64,000 nt of DNA from Telopea speciosissima. Its lineage: Eukaryota > Streptophyta > Magnoliopsida > Proteales > Proteaceae. Within the stretch, counting starts at the first letter, position 1. Each line of letters starts with the position of its first letter. The notes beneath the pieces are model-generated. The model ran no database searches. It worked only from the letters and a program-made list of their open reading frames with translations, and was not told where the DNA came from. The position numbers and the translations under genes were made by a program. Where the stretch lies: assembly GCF_018873765.1 (NCBI RefSeq), contig NC_057918.1, positions 13,338,862 through 13,402,861 on the forward strand, given 5' to 3'. This document shows positions 60,916 through 64,000 of the stretch, piece after piece.

Positions 60916-61133
60916 CTATCACATGGTTAAGAGTTTTTGTTTGGGGGAGAGGAGAGTAATAAGGTGAGAATAAATTTTTTGTTGCCACGTTGGAAAAGAT
61001 GACCATCCAGGAAAGGAAGAGGTGGTGACATTAGTTAATAAATGGCAATTACGATATTAACCTGAACAATACGAGAAATTGAAGAGAAATATTGAGTACA
61101 GAGGCTCCTGTGTTCAGTCATCATTCCAAGAAT

Positions 61134-61179
<46 letters not shown>
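61134..61179. repeat. (GA)n microsatellite
   Basis: About 23 uninterrupted GA units. GA/CT runs of this kind are common in plant core promoters and leaders; it stands directly before the proposed leader at 61180-61555. Confidence 0.95.
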
Positions 61180-61184
<5 letters not shown>

Positions 61185-64000
61185 GAGTTGATATGCTTTC
61201 AGACCGTTTCTTCTGGTTTGGTCATTGGTGGGCTCATTCGGTAATCGCTACACGCTTTCCTCCCTCTCCCATTTCCCAAGTCAAGTTCCCCAAGCTCTCT
61301 CTCTCTCTCTTCCCAGAGATCGGAGATTCCAATGATATCCTATTTTAGTTAAATCTCTGTAACAACCACGCAATCTCATGCACTTCTTCCAATGGAAAAG
61401 ACTAGAAAGGACCCAAAATCCAAAACTGCTGATATACTAGCTTGCACGATCTCTACAGCAAAAGCGGGTTTCTCTTTGAGGCCTCACCTGACTTGGCTGA
61501 CCTGCTTTTGCTTTTCCTTCACTTTCCGGTGAAGAGAGAGTTGCAGAAAGGTTTGTTTCAAGTATCATCTTCCTAACAATTCCTTTTGCTTTTGTTTTCA
61601 TTCTTCTTCTCCATTAAATGCGACCCATCTCCCCTTCCCCTTCCCCCCTGCGGAAAAACTCTTTTCTTGTGTTATTTTGTATGATCATGGGAACTTTTGG
61701 GTGGAAAACAAGATTATTCGATATGGGTTACAACTCGAACCTTTTATTCTGGGTTTTTTTGTTGAAGGGAAATTCTTGAAAGGTGGGTTTTTGATTTTAT
61801 TGTCTCAGTTTTTTGTTTTTTTTGTTTTGCTGATTGAACTCTTGCAATATTTAAATTTTCTTTGAATAAATTTGATTGTTATGTTGTCCTGCATTTTCTG
61901 ATGCTGGGATCGCCGAAAGAATTGCTTTTGATTCTCCAATTTTCAGATTACATTCAATAAATTGAGTTTGATCCATTTGTTCTTTTGGAGTTTTATGTTG
62001 ATATGATATCATGCTGAAAGGTATAACTAACTGTTATGTGTTTGAAGGATAATGTATTCTCTCTTTTATGTCTCGCTCAATTTCATTTGTGGTGATCCAG
62101 TGATTTTACAGATTGTTGTACAGTTTCATCTCTCTTATTTTCTTTTCTTTTTTCTTTTTTGGTGTATTTGTGGTTAGATATAGTTTTTCCTTCTACCGAC
62201 GGCAGAGAATTATCCAAGAAGATATGATTTTGGTGGGGTTTTAAAGTTATTTAATTTTATTTACCCAAAAAAATTAATTGATCTTGCTTTTGAAAGAAGA
62301 GTGTCAAATGGGTCATGATCACTGAATACATAGTTTTTCATCTCTAATTTTCGTTCACATGGTCTTTTTCCATTTTAGTCATTTAGTACTGCAGGGGATT
62401 AACAGGAAGTTATAGGTTCACTTCGTGTTTAAAGATCACTTGTTCATTTTGACAAACTTTCGGTCATATGCACTGGTTAATCGAATGCAGATTTTAGCAT
62501 GGAAAGTAGTTGTAAATTATGAATCTCTGTTTCAACCAGCTGTAATCATTTCAATTGCATTGTTTCTTCTTATGGAATTTGCTTCAATAAATTGCTGTAA
62601 CTTACAAACTTTTTGAAACTCATGATCTTAACTAGGAGGAATTGTTTGAATGTGTAGTTTGATTGATGTTATCTGACTACAATAATAGGCTTCTATTGGA
62701 AAATATAATATTAATACAATAATTATAATAATATAACAATAATAATAATAATAATTTCAATCAGTATCATAGTTTCAAGGACCAAAATGCAGTCAGAAAA
62801 TACAGATGAAAAGATGCAATATGGGAAATTACGGATGGAAATATGCACTACCGAAATTCCATTTCGCGTTGTATTGCAGACAGAGTATGGGAAAACATGT
62901 TTTCCCATTAATTGCTACTTACATCCAAAGTTTCAGATTTATGTTAATTTTAGTGGTGGAAACTGTCATATTGAATATAGTGGTCATTTTCCCTTATAAT
63001 AATAACAATTGCATAATTGTTTTATTCTACTTTCCTAATTTGCAACGTAAGGATATGGAGAAGTTTTGCATCTTGATGTCTTCTTTTTCTTTTCTTGGGG
63101 AGAGGAGAGAAAAGGAAGAGATGGCTTATTACCAAACAAGTACACAGTCATCTAGTCAGTCTGCAAGCCATGCCCCGTGTTGCCTCCAACCGAACAAGAG
63201 CAGTACCAAACATGGTTATCATTCTTATTGATTAACTTCACATAAAAAGGTTCATTCTTTTTTTTCTTCCTTCGATAATTTGGGCTATATAAAATAAGAT
63301 ACCTATAGATGAGTTCAAGTAATTAATTGATCTGCTACAATTGCGAGGGGTTATTATAAGTGCTTTCTGTCAATGTTGTTGGAAAGAAGCGGTTCCTTTT
63401 CTTTTTAATTTATGGGTGCTGGATTGGAATGGTTGGGTGGATGAAAACTGAGAACAGGGCATGATGTGTACTTTGTTGATAAATTTCAAAAAAAAAATTT
63501 CCTGATAAATTTTACCAATAGGACACGGTTTTTGACTATTTGTTTATCCTTGAATGAGAATCCACATTTTGTAGTGTTTAGTGGTAGTATATTATGGTAA
63601 TCTATCCGAGGGACTGTGAATACATGTTATGTTTTTATAGGCTTATGATATCTATTGGAGTTATTCATTTTTAGTTCTTTTCTCTACTTTCTATGTTAGA
63701 AAATTGGGTTACTGAGATGCTGATCAACTGCTTCAAGTTTTGGATTTTGGAAGCTAGGGAAATAAATGCCTTTATCATGAATAGTTCGTCAATTCTCCTT
63801 TTTACTGCTTTGTTCTCATATTTCTTCAACATGATGGTTGGCATTTTCCCCTTTTGTTGGAAATTTAAATACATGTGGGAGTCATGAATTTCCTCTGTAG
63901 GTCTCAACAAGTTACTCCTTTTTAATGTTTGTCTCTTTTCCCTTCTTTGTTTTCAGGTTGGACATCTTTCAAAGATTTTACATCTCAAATAATCTGTACT
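61180..64000 (+). other. Probable promoter/leader and leader intron of a plus-strand gene beyond the right edge
   Basis: After the GA run there is a CT-rich, leader-like stretch (CCTCCCTCTCCCATTTCCCA, several CTCTCTCT tracts) to about 61555, where GTTGCAGAAAG|GTTTGT could be a donor. The following 2.4 kb is T-rich and resembles a long intron; TTTGTTTTCAG|GTTGGA at 63957 could be an acceptor, leaving the last 43 bases as exon. The open frames within this stretch (for example 62806-63231) do not resemble known proteins. Inference from composition and splice motifs only. Confidence 0.35.

Larger units (their letters stand above)
54829..61130. other. Intergenic interval right of the DUF4336 gene
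   Basis: The first ~200 bases are the DUF4336 3' UTR. No host gene is recognised afterwards. Elements listed separately are an Au SINE fragment, a foldback at 56897-57050, MITE family G members at 59310-59480 and 60745-60915, and the family D copy at 60285-60715. There is a G-rich run at 55955-55973, a (TG)n tract at 57671-57687, and AT-rich DNA without coding signal elsewhere. Confidence 0.5.

Noticed and set aside
62787-63231. Plus-strand frames near the right edge, up to 141 codons
   Set aside because: No family similarity, AT-rich composition and position inside a likely leader intron.
1-64000. A novel defence, biosynthetic or CRISPR-like system or a biosynthetic gene cluster
   Set aside because: The six host genes belong to unrelated families with known roles, lie kilobases apart, and there is no co-directional cluster of enzymes or repeat-spacer pattern.

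Overview
The window is nuclear DNA of a flowering plant, most likely a eudicot. It is AT-rich, its genes carry many short GT-AG introns, and the intergenic space is full of small non-autonomous DNA transposons, Au-type SINE copies and microsatellites. Lineage below eudicot cannot be fixed from the sequence alone. There are no bacterial-style operons, CRISPR arrays or phage modules. I did not see any tRNA or rRNA gene beyond tRNA-derived SINE heads.

Six host genes could be reconstructed exon by exon. From left to right they are: (1) 1-572, minus, the 5' part of a BURP-domain (polygalacturonase-1 beta-like) gene running off the left edge; (2) 3565-11906, minus, a 10-exon ABCC/MRP transporter whose reading frame is broken once in an 11-T homopolymer; (3) 18685-21277, minus, a 7-exon flavin monooxygenase of the FMO GS-OX-like type; (4) 25246-29939, minus, an 8-exon cyclic nucleotide-gated channel of the CNGC2/DND1 type; (5) 42391-43880, minus, a 2-exon secreted pectate lyase (PL1); (6) 49399-54828, plus, a DUF4336 protein with a plastid-type N-terminus. 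A transcribed-looking leader at about 61.13-61.55 kb suggests another plus-strand gene whose coding part lies mostly or wholly beyond the right edge. The genes have no evident shared pathway; this is ordinary mixed plant gene space.

The transposon layer is the most informative part. Four elements can be delimited by termini plus target-site duplications: a 1.1-kb hAT element (16043-17146, 8-bp duplication), a 139-bp Mutator-type foldback (23561-23699, 9-bp duplication), a 1.7-kb PIF/Harbinger-type element (39209-40933, TAA duplication) and a 1.6-kb Mutator-type element with terminal repeats of roughly 290 bp (47566-49189, 9-bp duplication). The last two carry internal GC-rich or coding-like sequence that may be captured host gene fragments. 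There is also a decayed plant-mobile-domain pseudogene (15325-15921), a LINE-type RNase H remnant (36951-37300), LTR-like debris and many foldback MITEs, several from families with multiple copies in the window.

I found no convincing previously undescribed multi-gene system. The best leads are the two gene-fragment-carrying transposons, the ABCC frameshift, a degenerate ~50-bp tandem array just upstream of the ABCC leader, and the repeat-less BURP protein. All gene models are manual readings of splice sites and protein similarity recalled from family knowledge; no database search or expression data was available.
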